A DNA stretch of 64,000 nt from Cyanoderma ruficeps (lineage: Eukaryota; Chordata; Aves; Passeriformes; Timaliidae). Shown here in pieces: positions 1 through 10,765 of this stretch; position 1 is the stretch's first letter; every line of letters starts with the position of its first letter. The translations under genes were made by a program, and so were the position numbers. Under the pieces are notes generated by a model. That model saw only the letters and a program-made list of their open reading frames with translations. It had not been told where the DNA came from and ran no database searches. The stretch spans positions 13,007,402 to 13,071,401 of the forward strand of contig VZDJ01000346.1 of assembly GCA_008694505.1 (NCBI GenBank), in the 5' to 3' direction.

Positions 1-666
1 TAACACAACCACTGCTCTGACCTGGGCAGCTGAACAAGTGAGTGCAAGGGCTCAGTGCCCAGGCAGAGAAAATTGCTAATGGGAGATTCACACTGTCATT
101 CTGAAACAACTGGGAAACACAGTAAAAGCAGCAGACGAAACACAATAGTATAAACTTAGTGGTACCCATAGAAAGTCAGAGGTAGGAGCATATTCACATT
201 CACACCATGAGGGTCTCAACAGGCATAAGTCATACCTCATACCTCTGGAAGCACCCTCACCTTTCCAGCAACCACTGGGGGAGCACAGCCTAAGGTAAGA
301 AGTGGGAATATTCTCATCAGCTCCTGATTGTACTGAAACTTTTCATTTCTACTGAGGCCATTCCAGTATGTGATTGTATGTACTCTGTAAGCTTAGTAAT
401 TTGCTAGTGACAATATGTTGCTCATAAAATCACATGGACTGTAGAAAACAATATTTATTAACTTCACTAAAGGCAGAATCCTGAAAATGCTACTAGTTTT
501 GGTCGTTCTGATCAATTTAAAAGTAATATCTTAACTATTTTGAAGACCTGTTTGGCTTGGTATTTGATTTCCCAGAACATGACATACTTGTCAGCCAAGT
601 CTCTTACCAAAAGTGAAACATAGTAAAGCAGAGCTGAAGCACAAGGACAACTACAGCAGTGTCAGG
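1..666. other. unique AT-rich non-coding DNA
   Basis: No open frame of note, no recognisable transposon and no RNA gene. Composition is ordinary for a bird intergenic or intronic region. I see nothing specific here. Confidence 0.6.
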
Positions 667-708
667 AAAAAAAAAAAAAAAAAAAANAAAAAAAAAAAAA
701 AAAAAAAA
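667..708. repeat. poly(A) run with an ambiguous base
   Basis: A run of about 41 A residues is interrupted by a single N at 687. A homopolymer this long is typically unstable and hard to sequence, which explains the N. No LINE or retrocopy body is recognisable immediately upstream, so I do not call it a retroposon tail. A minus-strand reading would make it a T tract. Confidence 0.9.
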
Positions 709-849
709 GGAGGCCTACTTATGCAAAATCCTGCCATGCAAATAATTTCAACATTTAATCTCTGTGTCTCTGCAGGCAAAACTTGAATTAACTATGCTCC
801 ATTTTGCTTGTGAACAAAGGCTGGCTAGCAGCTCCACCACTCCCTGAGG

Positions 850-1000
850 TCACCTACAGAGGCTGTGCAAACTCTTGTCCTTGAAGGGTTTCTAGACTCC
901 AACAGACAAATACATGGCTGCTGGGATGTGCTGGGAACAGTCCAGCTTCAAAAAAGAGGCTGGATGAATGACCTCCACAGGTCCCTACAACCTACATGCT
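850..1000 (+). mobile_element. CR1 LINE 3' end fragment, old
   Basis: The stretch follows the order of the CR1 3' region: 'cttgtccttgaagg', then 'gggtttctagactcc', then 'gaggctggatgaatgacct' and 'ccacaggtccctacaacct' just before the element's usual terminus. The terminal octamer-type repeat is not clean and similarity fades beyond about position 1000, so this is a short, diverged 5'-truncated copy in plus orientation. Known of the family: CR1 copies are usually 5'-truncated and lack a poly(A) tail. A 110-codon open frame over 865-1197 starts at GTG and is not a gene. Confidence 0.65.
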
Positions 1001-3451
1001 TTTCTTTTTGTCAGATATTCTACATCTGGAAACCACTGTACTATTCAGAGTCCATTTTTCAAGCCATAACTTTTGACTGTAATGTTCTAGTCACAAAATC
1101 TAACCCAGTAAAATCAAGACTGAACATCTTCAACTGGTTGCTGAGGATCATCAGTGTACAGGCAACTTTTACACCTGTTGCTCATCATTCCCTTTGAGCT
1201 GGCTCCTGTCACACCCACAGGCTGAACACTGCTGAAGATTTCGTAGGAGAGCTGCTCACTGACTTTGGTAAGAGGCCCTCTCTGCTCAGTCACAGCATGG
1301 CAGGAATGCTGACAGGCTGAGATTATATAGAAGAGGAGAGAGGAAGGTGAAAATAGATGGACTGACCCGCTCCTAAGCTTGGGCATCTTTTGCAATACAG
1401 GATTTCACATAAACACGTTTTTAAAGGTATCTGCTCTTGATGTCTGACTGTACAATTGCTAAGTCATACTGAAGTAGCTAATTTTAATTGATTTTGGCAG
1501 CAAATCTACTAATGTTCCTTCTACTTGAACATTTCACTAACAAACAGGACTGAAATGAGCTCTGTCAAAACATATGAAAAGAAAAAGAGGACTATATAAT
1601 TGTGGCTTACTGGCTTTGTCATTACATTTATAGCCCCAGTAATGTTGTATTACAGAAGAGAACCATAAGGGCTTACTAGTAAAAATATCAATAAAAATAG
1701 TGCTGTTACTAGGAGAGCTGTGGTCAGGAATAGCACAGTTCCCTGAGTTTCATTATCACATCACAGAAAGCATCTGGACAAGGGGTTTAAACTGATAAAG
1801 GACTGAAAAATCTATTTGAAAATTTTATAGAAAAAATTTAACTAAATGAGAGGACAGGAAAGAATCTTAAAAAAAAGACAAAGAAGAGTCTTTCTGTTAG
1901 GTGTGGGTTTAAGCAATTTAGTAGACCTCATTAATCTTTTCTGAGGAACCACTGCTGGTACCTCTGATGGGAAAGCATTAACTACATCCAGTATAAGAAA
2001 TACTATGCATATAGTATTAACATTAAGTGAAATATATGTGTATATATATAGATGGATTTCTGTAGCATTTTATGTGGTTTATTCCATTATACAGCAAAGA
2101 AAGAAATCAGAAATATTCTTTCCAGTTTTGAAGGTACAATTTTTGGAAATAAAAAATCTTCAACAGACCACAAAGAGGTTTGCACCCATTCCTCAAATAG
2201 TGCAATATGTTATACTCATTTGGTCTCATATAGCTCTGCCTCCATGGCTAACAGCATATAACTGTGCCTCTCACAGCTTCACCATCACCTCATAAGGTTG
2301 CCCTGCTTATCTTCTCATGGAAGGAAATAACATATATTCTATCCACTGTTGTTTATGCATATTTTTCTTTTCTTTTAACTATTCTCAAACCCACAGTGGC
2401 ACTTAGCAGCACCATAGAATCCAGTCACACACACTTCAAATCATGGTTTGAAAATTTCATGGATATATACTAATCCTATAAATGTAGGGCTAAAATATGT
2501 ACTGTTAAATTCCTCTTAAAACATCAAGATTCTCTTTAAACACAAAGTAAATCCAAGACTTCTGATTAAAGTTTCATTCCTGCTACAAGTTGTGATTTTC
2601 TTCAGAGTGCATGGCAATATTCAACTCAACAGAAAGTTGCATGAAAAACGCTGCAAAGAAAAAGTATTGGATTATGCATTTGTGGTGAAGAAATACCAGA
2701 TATTGTTTAGAATTCAGCCCATAGTACACAACAAACTAGAACTAAAAAGGCAGTAGAAAGGCTGAGGTGTTGTAGAAAGGGTGACTGTTCTCAGGACACC
2801 ATGCAAAACGCTCCAGAGAGAATGGGAACTGTCCTACTGACCCCAGGAGGCTCTGGGTTGAGTTTTAAAGGTTCACAGTACCTATGACAGACACATAAAA
2901 AGGTGATAAAAAACATCCAAAAGGTCAAATATTTTGGCTTCCAGATGTTGTTGTGTGGCAAAAAGAACAAAAGGATTGTTACTTAGTCACGGGAATAAAT
3001 ACTGAAGTTGAAAGGGAAGCAGGGAAAGGCCAAAACCTGGAGAACGAGCAGACTTTGCTCTTTAGTACCTAGGCACTTTTCTTATTTCCGGGTTTAGAAT
3101 AAGATCTCTGTGCCACAGAAACAGAACTGGTGGCTCATGATATGAAGCAATAATAAATTATTGCATGTAAGCTGGTCCAGCAGGAAATTCTCTAGGGAAA
3201 CAGCAGTGAGAAAAGGAAGCATGCCACCAGTGTCACCCTCATGAAAAAAGGCCATATGTGTATTTTTGAAAGCAGATTTTGTTTCAGTGTTTTTGTAAAT
3301 TAATATCACAGTCATCACTGAACTGCCTTTAAAAGTGCTGCCAACAAAAGTGCTAGAAAAGACCTCCAGAAGTCTGAAAAAAAAAAACAAAACGCAAAAT
3401 GACTGTGGAAAAGCATAGCATACAGGATGCAGGAAAGAGAATCGAACTTTC

Positions 3452-3492
3452 AGTATCACATACTTGAGATACTTGAGTATCACATACTTGAG
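3452..3492. repeat. short direct repeat, 17 bp copies, 24 bp period
   Basis: The string 'agtatcacatacttgag' occurs at 3452-3468 and again at 3476-3492, with 'atacttg' between. This is a local tandem duplication typical of replication slippage. No function is implied. Confidence 0.9.
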
Positions 3493-6400
3493 AACTTTTA
3501 AGCATATTTCTTTGAATCAGTAACTCAGAGTAAAAATCAAACATATAAACCAGTAAGGAACTATTTAAACAGAGTATTTTTTCTTACAACAAGAAACAAG
3601 AAGAATGAGAGAGTTCACTGTTTCCATAGTAATACATACATATATACAAACAAATAATAGGAGCAATTACTTTCAGTAATTTAAACTAACTGTCTGGCCT
3701 CAATCTGTTGACTTGTTAAAACAGTAAAAATTTAGTTTTCTGTATGCATTTCTATTCAGGAATATATATTTCAGCACACATCCTTATTTAGTGTAGTCTC
3801 CAAGGCTAGCTGCTTTATAATGCAATCTGTTCCCATGCTCTAATAGAGAAATTATCTACTGAAGTAGATAATGGAGTAGCTGTGCAAGAAGGGACAGCTT
3901 TTTTCTTCAGTAATGGTTGTACAACCTCTTCTTCTAGTCTGTGGCAAGCAAAATGGGTTGTGCATTCACATGGACTTAATAAGCTTGCCCGAAGCCTACA
4001 TGCTTTTCTGGACCCACACTGTGAACTCAGCCCCAGCATCCACCAATAGTTGGGCCAACTGGCAAATAATCTCTGAAATCAAGGCGAGTGTGCACAGGAG
4101 CAAGTGAGCAAGGAATGGCAACACTGAGATTCCTGCTGCAGCACCCACACCCCAGGCTTACAGCAGCCACGGTACACGTGCACATTTATTGTGCCACACA
4201 TGCAAAGGACAAGATTTAAATAAAATCTTTACCCCAGAAAAGAATAAGTTATGAAACAAGGATTGAACATGAACAGGCGTTGAACCTATAAATTTTAAAG
4301 AAAAAGCAAAAACAAAGCTTCAACTCCTATTTTTGAAGACTGCGTTGGAGTGAGTCACAGTCACTGATCTACAGAGATGCTACTGATTTTCAATAGCTTC
4401 TAGGACTACTCAGTCTAATTAAAAAAGTGATTTACAGGTAAGCCCAAGAAAAGAGGAACTGTTTGCTATGGGTATAAACCAAGTCCTCTGGCTCAAAAAC
4501 TCCTTTGCTGAACTAATTATTAAATGTACAAGTGCTTCCCGCAAAGCTGCATCTTGGTTACCAAAGCTTCACTGCATTCCCTGCTGAAACTCTGGCAGCT
4601 GGCATCCTAGAAAAGGCTGAAAGAGAGCTTGGGCATTGTTGTAAAGGTCACACGTAAGAAGTCATCTTCATACAGAGAAATTTAAAAGCGGAGCTATTCA
4701 AAAATCAGAAGTAGAAAAGGAAGTATATTCCAGAATAAATTCCTTTTTAAAAGCAAAGCTGAATACACTTACTGAGCTTAGCACAGGCTGACTTCAAACC
4801 AAGGACATGCACACCAAAATCAACGATAGGGCTCCGCCCAATGCGTATTTCTTACAAAGCAAACACTAACTGGAACGACCAAAGGCCCAGCAGCTGCTCC
4901 TCCATGGATTCATGGTCAGCAGGAGACTTGTTTGAGATGCTCTGGATCACATTCTCTACCCAACTGACAAGGTAAGTACATGCATCCACTTGGAAGCCAA
5001 GTGTAAATTAGGAGAGAAACACGTATGACACAGGCAAATGCTCAGTAGCAGGTGAGCCACACAAAGCTGCTGGGAGAGTGTTTTTCCATCTTTTGACATC
5101 ATATGAGTTCTATTGCCAACATCCAAGCCAAAGAAGAGAAGTGCTCCCATATCCAATAACAACTGAGACTCCAGATGCTCTAAGGTTTTAAGAAAGGTTT
5201 GTGCATGGTGAATGCAGATACAAAAAGCTCAGTCTGCCTACATAACATCCAGACAGCATCCACATTTACAGAAACAAAGACTATTGAATACACATTTTAT
5301 CAGGAATATCACAGATATGACTAACAATCTCACTGTGTTTCATACGGAGTTACAAAGCAAAACTGACATAAAGTCAACTGCAAGTAATTGACCAACATGA
5401 TCAAGTGAGGCTCTGATTCACCCACAGAAGACAAAGAGGGAGCTGATCATGCAGATTTAAACCTATCACAGCCAGAACTAACAACATCTTCAAAAGAAAC
5501 TAAGCATTACAAAATCTGTCTCTCTTCTGTTGCCAAGAGATATTTTTTGCTGTTACCACTATGCTTGCAGAACTGCCATGGTCCCCAAAACCAACATTAG
5601 AAATACCTACAAGATCTACTCTCATTTAGAGAGAAAGAACTCCAAGCCTTCACTTAAGCACCAGAGACCAGTGTAAGCACACAGGAAAAGTGGACAACAT
5701 CAGAAGCTCTAGGGAATCAAGCAAAAAATACATATTTAATGGATGAGGGGGAAAAGTAATTTCCAAGGGGGTAAAAAGAAATCTATGGATCATAACTACT
5801 TGGTGTCAATAATAATGGAAGAAAGGTAGAGAAAAACTTGACAAGAGAAGGGTAAAGAGGAAAGGAATTATTCCAGGGATCAATTAATACTATCTGCTGC
5901 TTATCAAGAACACTTTGGGGTTTAATGCTGAAAAGAAATTACAAAAGAGACATCTATCCAAATGCTCATGAGATTTCTCATACTGCTACATTAGTGTTCC
6001 CATCTGCTCTCTTCTTCCAAATGTACAACTTGCTAACTTTAAATACCCTTTTTGCATGCTACTTCTCAGTTAAGAAGAAGCACCAGGAGGGGCAGGTTAG
6101 GGGCTGTGGTCCCTCCATTCACCTCTCCACACATCTGTTCACCATCCCCTCCCCAGAAACAGGAATTAGCAGCCACCTGCTGTCCCTGGGGGATTTCACT
6201 GTAAATCAGACAAACGATGATAGAGAAGGATCATAACTGGAAGATAGGAAAGAGATGTCAGAGAATGAGGAAATCAAGTCAGTGATTGTTGTCTTATCTG
6301 GACTCCAGTGAAAAATCCATCAAACCTAGCAACAGCTGAACCGGGTCTGGGATGGAGGACAGTGCCTTGGCTGATCCATGGCTGTGCAAGGTCTGAAGAC

Positions 6401-7117
6401 TCAGAGCAGCAAACTATGTAGTGTGTACCTGTATGGGGTGTGTAGGCAGCTTTAGAAACACACAGCTCTCACATGGAGAAAAATAAAAATCATCAAACTA
6501 GATCAATGCAGCATAAGATGGAGGTTAAGACACCAGCATTGCATGCTGCAGTACCTCTGTGAAAGGTGCCTTAAAACTGTCAAGCCATGAGATCAGACAC
6601 ACCCAGAATGAAAACAACGTGCTGCTGGGACTCAAGACAGCCTGTGCAGTGCAGTGGGACAGCAAGGGTATATGACAGTGGCAGCTACTTGTTGAGTAGA
6701 TCTGAAGAACACGGTACAAACCCAAAAGATGAAAAAAATGTCAGTGATCAAGATGAAAGGCTTGTCAACACAGAAGGAAAAAAAAAATCAGGATGAAAAG
6801 CAGCCATTTGGGAAAGATCATAAAAATAACGTATTTCTAGGAAGCTTCAAATGATTTTATTTCTTTGGAACACGCAAACTCAAGCAGGTAAGGTGGAGGA
6901 ATTAAAAAGGCATGGGAAAAAGACCCCAGCATTCTTACAATCCTATGATGTTTGTTTAACACTCTGCATTGTTCATTAAACAATAACCAAATAGATCATT
7001 CCACTGAGCCTGAATTGCAAAATCTGGCCAAGCTAGACTCGAAACATCAATATTGTGTTTCCCATCTAAGAAAACTCTTACACTGTGTTCAATACACTGT
7101 TTTTCATGAAAGGAGTT

Positions 7118-7225
7118 AAAAAAGCAATAACATAATCTATAATACAAAAAAATCTATAATATATATCTATAATCTATATATAATATAATCTATAATCTAT
7201 AATATAAAAAAGCAATAACATAATC
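7118..7225. repeat. AT-rich tandem duplication, about 88 bp period
   Basis: The 20-mer 'aaaaaagcaataacataatc' is present exactly at 7118-7137 and 7206-7225. Between them lies an imperfect array of 'tctataa' and 'tataatc' units. The simplest reading is expansion of a short AT-rich satellite that carried the flanking 20-mer with it. Confidence 0.85.
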
Positions 7226-7393
7226 ATAAATAATCTAATGCACTATAGTAAAGACCAAGATAACGAACAGTGTTCCTGTCAATTCCCAAGAACACCTGTG
7301 GTAATTGAAAATATGAACGAAAAAAGGAAGCTTGGGAAGTTGCTCTCATAAAAACTACTGCAAAAAAACTTCTTATAATTCAGATTTTTAAAT

Positions 7394-7500
7394 AGAGAAT
7401 CACAGAATCATGGAAATACTTAGGTTGTAAAGACCTCTAAAGTTGAGTCCAACCACTAACCTAGCACTTCCAATTCCACCACTGAAAACATTACGCTTTC
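7394..7500 (-). mobile_element. CR1 LINE 3' end fragment
   Basis: Read on the plus strand it begins 'agaatcacagaatcatgg', then 'aggttgtaaagacctctaa', 'gagtccaaccactaacct', 'agcacttccaattccacc'. This is the antisense of the avian CR1 3' end in its standard order, so the element is on the minus strand. It is strongly 5'-truncated at about 100 bp; similarity stops near 7495. There is no coding capacity. Confidence 0.9.
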
Positions 7501-8289
7501 CAAAAAACTGTCTATTGAAAACTAATTTCTCCACACCAAAAATGCCTTTTAAATTACCACAGGCATATAGAATCCAAGGTGCTCATAATGTTACCCACAA
7601 TTTTGTGACCCTCAATTAATGTCATTTACTGTGAAGAGTTTCACTGAATTAAAAAATTACTCACCACTAGTAGGCATCTGAGTCTTTCACTGCCAGTTGA
7701 GGCATTTAAATTGTGCTAAACTCTACACAGGGGAAATATTTAACATAAAAAAAATCTGCTTTCAAGTTATCCTTCATGTACTATATTGAAGAGCAAATGA
7801 CTTTTTTTTGTCTACAGTTGTAGAGTAATAATTTACTTCTGATCAATCACCCATCCATGGCCCTCTCTGTAGAGAAGCCATCATGCCCAACTCATGTCTG
7901 GTGACACACTCATCAGTAGAAGTCTGAATTCTGAAATAAACAAAACTTATTTCAATATGACAGTGAAGACTTCAGCTACATATTCAGTTCCAATTCATGG
8001 AGATCACTGTCAAAAAACCAAAAGGAATTGCAATCTGATACCCATACTAGCAACTCCCCTGTTTTACCGACTTTTGATTTAAGGGCTTTTCAAAATGCCT
8101 TAATACCACGCTGCAGTTGTTAAGGCAAATCTTTCTCTTTAAAGCAACGCTTCTGCCGCAATAAAACTGCCAACTTTTTTAGCAGTGGATAGCAGAACTC
8201 GAAATGGAAACATCTGGTGTCGCTTACAGACACATATTAAAAGAACAGATACTAGATTTCCCTGGAAAAATCAATGGTTGCCCTTCTTC
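7501..8289. other. unique DNA leading into CpG island
   Basis: AT-rich unique sequence whose composition changes abruptly to CpG-rich near 8285. No TATA box in a convincing position, no repeat and no coding exon is visible. Confidence 0.5.
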
Positions 8290-9170
8290 ATCGGTAAAAC
8301 GGATTGCTCATGCGGGCTCGATAGGAGCCCGACGCACAGATGCTGCGGCTGGGATGACAGCGAAGCCTCGGGGGTGGCCGTGTGGGGCACACCGGGCTCC
8401 CCGGGGACCCCAAGGCTGCGGGGATCTCTCTGCGGTACCTGAGCAGAAGCTGTTGCTGCTGATAGTCCTGCCGGTGCCCGCGGAGGAACTGGGCGGGTTG
8501 AATTCCCGGCTTTCCTCTTCCGAAAAGGGCGATTCGGAAGCGGGAGATACCTTCTGCTGCGGCCGAAGGACCAGGCGGGGGATGCGGCTGCGGGACACCT
8601 CCTTTTCAAGCTGCGTCCTCTGCTCCTGCTCGGCAAAAGACACCCCGTCAGGAACCTCTCGGATGTACCCTCCTCCTTCCAACACCGAGGCAGGGGCAGG
8701 CAAATCCCGGCCCCTCCGCCCCCCCCCAGGGCGGGGGCAGGACGCGATTTGCCTGCCCCTGCTTCTCCGGCTCGCTGCCGCCCCGTCCATCCCCGGCTCC
8801 TCACCCTGCCGCTCTCCCGCAGAGGCCCCATCGCTCCTCAGTGACGGCGCAGCCGGGAGCAGGCACCTGGCATAGGCGAGAGGGATGCGCCGAGCGGGGC
8901 TGCGCTGCCGCTGTCGCTGCCGCTGCGGCGCTGGGGGTGGCGTTGCCCGGCCCGGCCCCGCCGCTCCCCGCCCCGACACGTGGTGCCGCCGCCGCCGCAG
9001 CGCCCGCGCCGCGCCCGCCCCCGGGGCCCGGGCAGGTGCGGGGCTGGGCCGTGTCCTCGGCCAACGGGGCTGTCGCCCCTCCGCACCGCTGCTGGTCCCA
9101 GCCCCCGCCGTCTGAGCGGGCTGGCCGGGCCCTGGCCGCGGGAGGCGGGAAGGAACGTGGGCAAAGGGAG
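8290..9170. promoter_or_regulatory. CpG island, candidate promoter of an unidentified gene
   Basis: Composition switches sharply to C and G with dense CpG dinucleotides over about 880 bp, the classic signature of a vertebrate CpG-island promoter. It holds an E-box CACGTG at 8977-8982, runs of GC-box-like CCCGCCCC and GGGGCGG sequence, and no TATA box. Direction is undecided. On the plus strand an ATG at 8885 is followed by a donor-like site 'ggcag|gtgcgg' at 9035/9036. On the minus strand donor-like sites are 'ctcag|gtaccg' near 8440 and 'ggcagg|gtgagg' at 8805/8804, the latter preceded by an ATG near 8831. Long open frames on both strands (for example 348 codons, minus, 8308-9354) are expected in GC-rich DNA with few stops. 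None shows a domain I recognise. It could drive transcription both ways, or be a distant alternative promoter. Confidence 0.8.
8690..8762. repeat. perfect 17-bp inverted repeat with 39-nt loop inside the CpG island
   Basis: The 17-mer 'gcaggggcaggcaaatc' at 8690-8706 is matched exactly by its reverse complement at 8746-8762. The 39-nt spacer is C-rich then G-rich and could add further pairing. Transcribed from either strand it would fold into a stable stem-loop. Function is unknown. Possibilities are a structured 5' untranslated region, a cruciform in promoter DNA, or a template-switch product. Confidence 0.9.
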
Positions 9171-9262
9171 ACAGGGCAGAGGGCTGATGATGCCAGTACA
9201 AATACGATGGATGTATAGCCATACACTTAGCAAAAAGCACCGTCAGGCTTCTCTGCTTCTTA

Positions 9263-9495
9263 GTCATAGAATCAAAGACTGTTAAGCGTTTGGGAGGGAC
9301 CTTAAAAATTATCTCGTCCGAATCTCCCCGGCCATGGGCAGGGACACTTCCCACTAGACCGGGGTGCTCAAGCCCTTGTCGAAGCTGGTCTTGAACGCTG
9401 TCACGGCTGGGGCATCCGCAACCTCCCTGAGCAAGCTGTGCCAGTTCTCACCACTCTCACAGTAAAGAATTTCTTCCCAAAGTACAGATTTTGCT
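9263..9495 (-). mobile_element. CR1 LINE 3' end fragment at CpG island edge
   Basis: The antisense CR1 3' end is clear: 'tcatagaatcaaagactgtt', 'gggagggaccttaaaaatta', 'ccatgggcagggacactt', 'cccactagaccggggtgctc', 'aacctccctgagcaagctg', 'gtaaagaatttcttcccaaa'. The order matches the family, so the copy lies on the minus strand, truncated at about 230 bp. It begins only about 90 bp outside the CpG island. The long minus open frame that covers the island starts inside this repeat, which is one reason to distrust that frame. Confidence 0.93.
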
Positions 9496-10529
9496 CCTGG
9501 TATTTTTCAGTAACGTGTTTACGGAACATGTAGAGAGACAAAAACTTAACTTGATTCTGACATAAAAACATACTCGATTCTCAGATGATACATTGCATAG
9601 TGTGCTTAATTGTGGTATTTTCTCTTTTACCATTCATTGTGGTAATTGTCGTTGACCCTCCTATTGATTAATGCACATGTGGTAACCCTGTTCATCTGCT
9701 CCCCAGAGAGAGTCTGCTTTAAAAACAAGCATTAGCAAGACTACAATCTGGGCTATAAGCATATGCACACAATGGGTCAAAAGGACTACTTTTCCACAAA
9801 AAAGGATGATGAAATTTTCAATATGACACTCATTTGAGGTTCCACATATATGTCTGCTTATAGGACTTACTGAGATTGCAGAAGTTGTACTTTCAGCAAT
9901 CGTATTTTTGGGCAAGATTCCCTCTACATTTATGCTTCCTACTGTCCTGGTTTCAGCTGGGATATAGTTCATTTTCTCATGACACCTATGAAGAGCCCTA
10001 ATTTCTGTTGGGAATTTCTGTTTGCTATTAGATCATAAATATTAAACACTGTCTCAAAAATAATTAAGAGCAAATGTGCCTTTAACGTGTAGTGCAGAGA
10101 GCATAGCATCAGTAACAGGAAAGGCGATGCATTTATCTAGACCTCAAAGAGGAAAGAGGACACTGGTGAGTACTGACGCACTGATTGTTGTACATCCAAA
10201 GAGTCATAATTACTAATTTATTAACCTGGCACCAGAATTAGATCCATTACTTATGTAGAGCTCCCAGCTATGCTCTGCCAAAAAGATGATACCATCCTTC
10301 CCTGGCAGTGACATCTATAATTCAGAGACGTGAGATAGTTACAGCTGAAAAAAAAGCCTAGAATTCCTGTATAATAAAAATGCTGTGCTTATAAAATATA
10401 TTCTAAGCACTGGCATCTACCTTCCTGCCACAAAAGATCAGGAAGAATTCTGGACCTTTCCCTACTGCTCCAAGACTGTTTCCATGGAAAATTGCAAATC
10501 ACATATTTTAATCACACAGATTTGCTCTT
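9496..10529. other. unique AT-rich non-coding DNA
   Basis: No repeat, gene or RNA recognised. The minus open frame at 9661-9972 (103 codons) has no recognisable domain or signal. Confidence 0.5.
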
Positions 10530-10539
10530 CTGTTCAGTA

Positions 10540-10765
10540 GAGATCAGGGCACCTGAGACCGTGGGCTTCTCCTGCAAGCTGCCCGTGGCACGTGTGGGGT
10601 GGATATTGCCCACGTACATTTGCAAAGCTGTTGTACCAATAGTGAGAGTTAGAAGAAGCTGTGCAGCAGCACTGCCATTGCCATAGTAACTCAGCTCCAG
10701 AGCTGCTGCTGCTGCTGATTCAATTGTCAGAGCCTGTTTTATCTTTTCCCATTTCAAACTCAAAT
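10540..10765. promoter_or_regulatory. GC-rich patch with an RFX X-box-like site, part of a repeated element
   Basis: A GC-richer patch in AT-rich surroundings. At 10677-10690 it reads 'attgccatagtaac', whose reverse complement is close to the RFX X-box palindrome (GTTRCC-ATGG-YAAC type). The 40 bp at 10656-10695 align without gaps to 35371-35410 with 33 identities, so the two are copies of one old element or one conserved motif module. A CTG run (gctgctgctgctg) lies just downstream at about 10701-10720. Binding by RFX is inference from the motif only. Confidence 0.4.

Larger units (their letters stand above)
1010..7390. other. unique AT-rich non-coding DNA
   Basis: No gene or transposon is recognisable. 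Small features inside it are a short direct repeat at 3452-3492, a TA-rich patch near 2036-2050, and a duplicated AT-rich block at 7118-7225. A perfect splice-donor-like string (caag|gtaagta) ends at 4971. The codons before it include a stop in the best frame, so I do not call a coding exon. Open frames are all under 130 codons, scattered and without conserved character. Confidence 0.55.

Noticed and set aside
4860..4971. coding exon ending at a perfect donor (caag|gtaagta)
   Set aside because: The best frame has a stop four bases before the donor, the acceptor is poor and no protein similarity is recognisable.
8204..8875. 223-codon plus open frame over the same island
   Set aside because: Same compositional cause, overlapping antisense frames, and no recognisable domain or signal.
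8308..9354. 348-codon minus open frame over the CpG island
   Set aside because: It begins inside a CR1 fragment and crosses GC-rich DNA where stops are rare. Several other frames on both strands are also long there, and no domain is visible.
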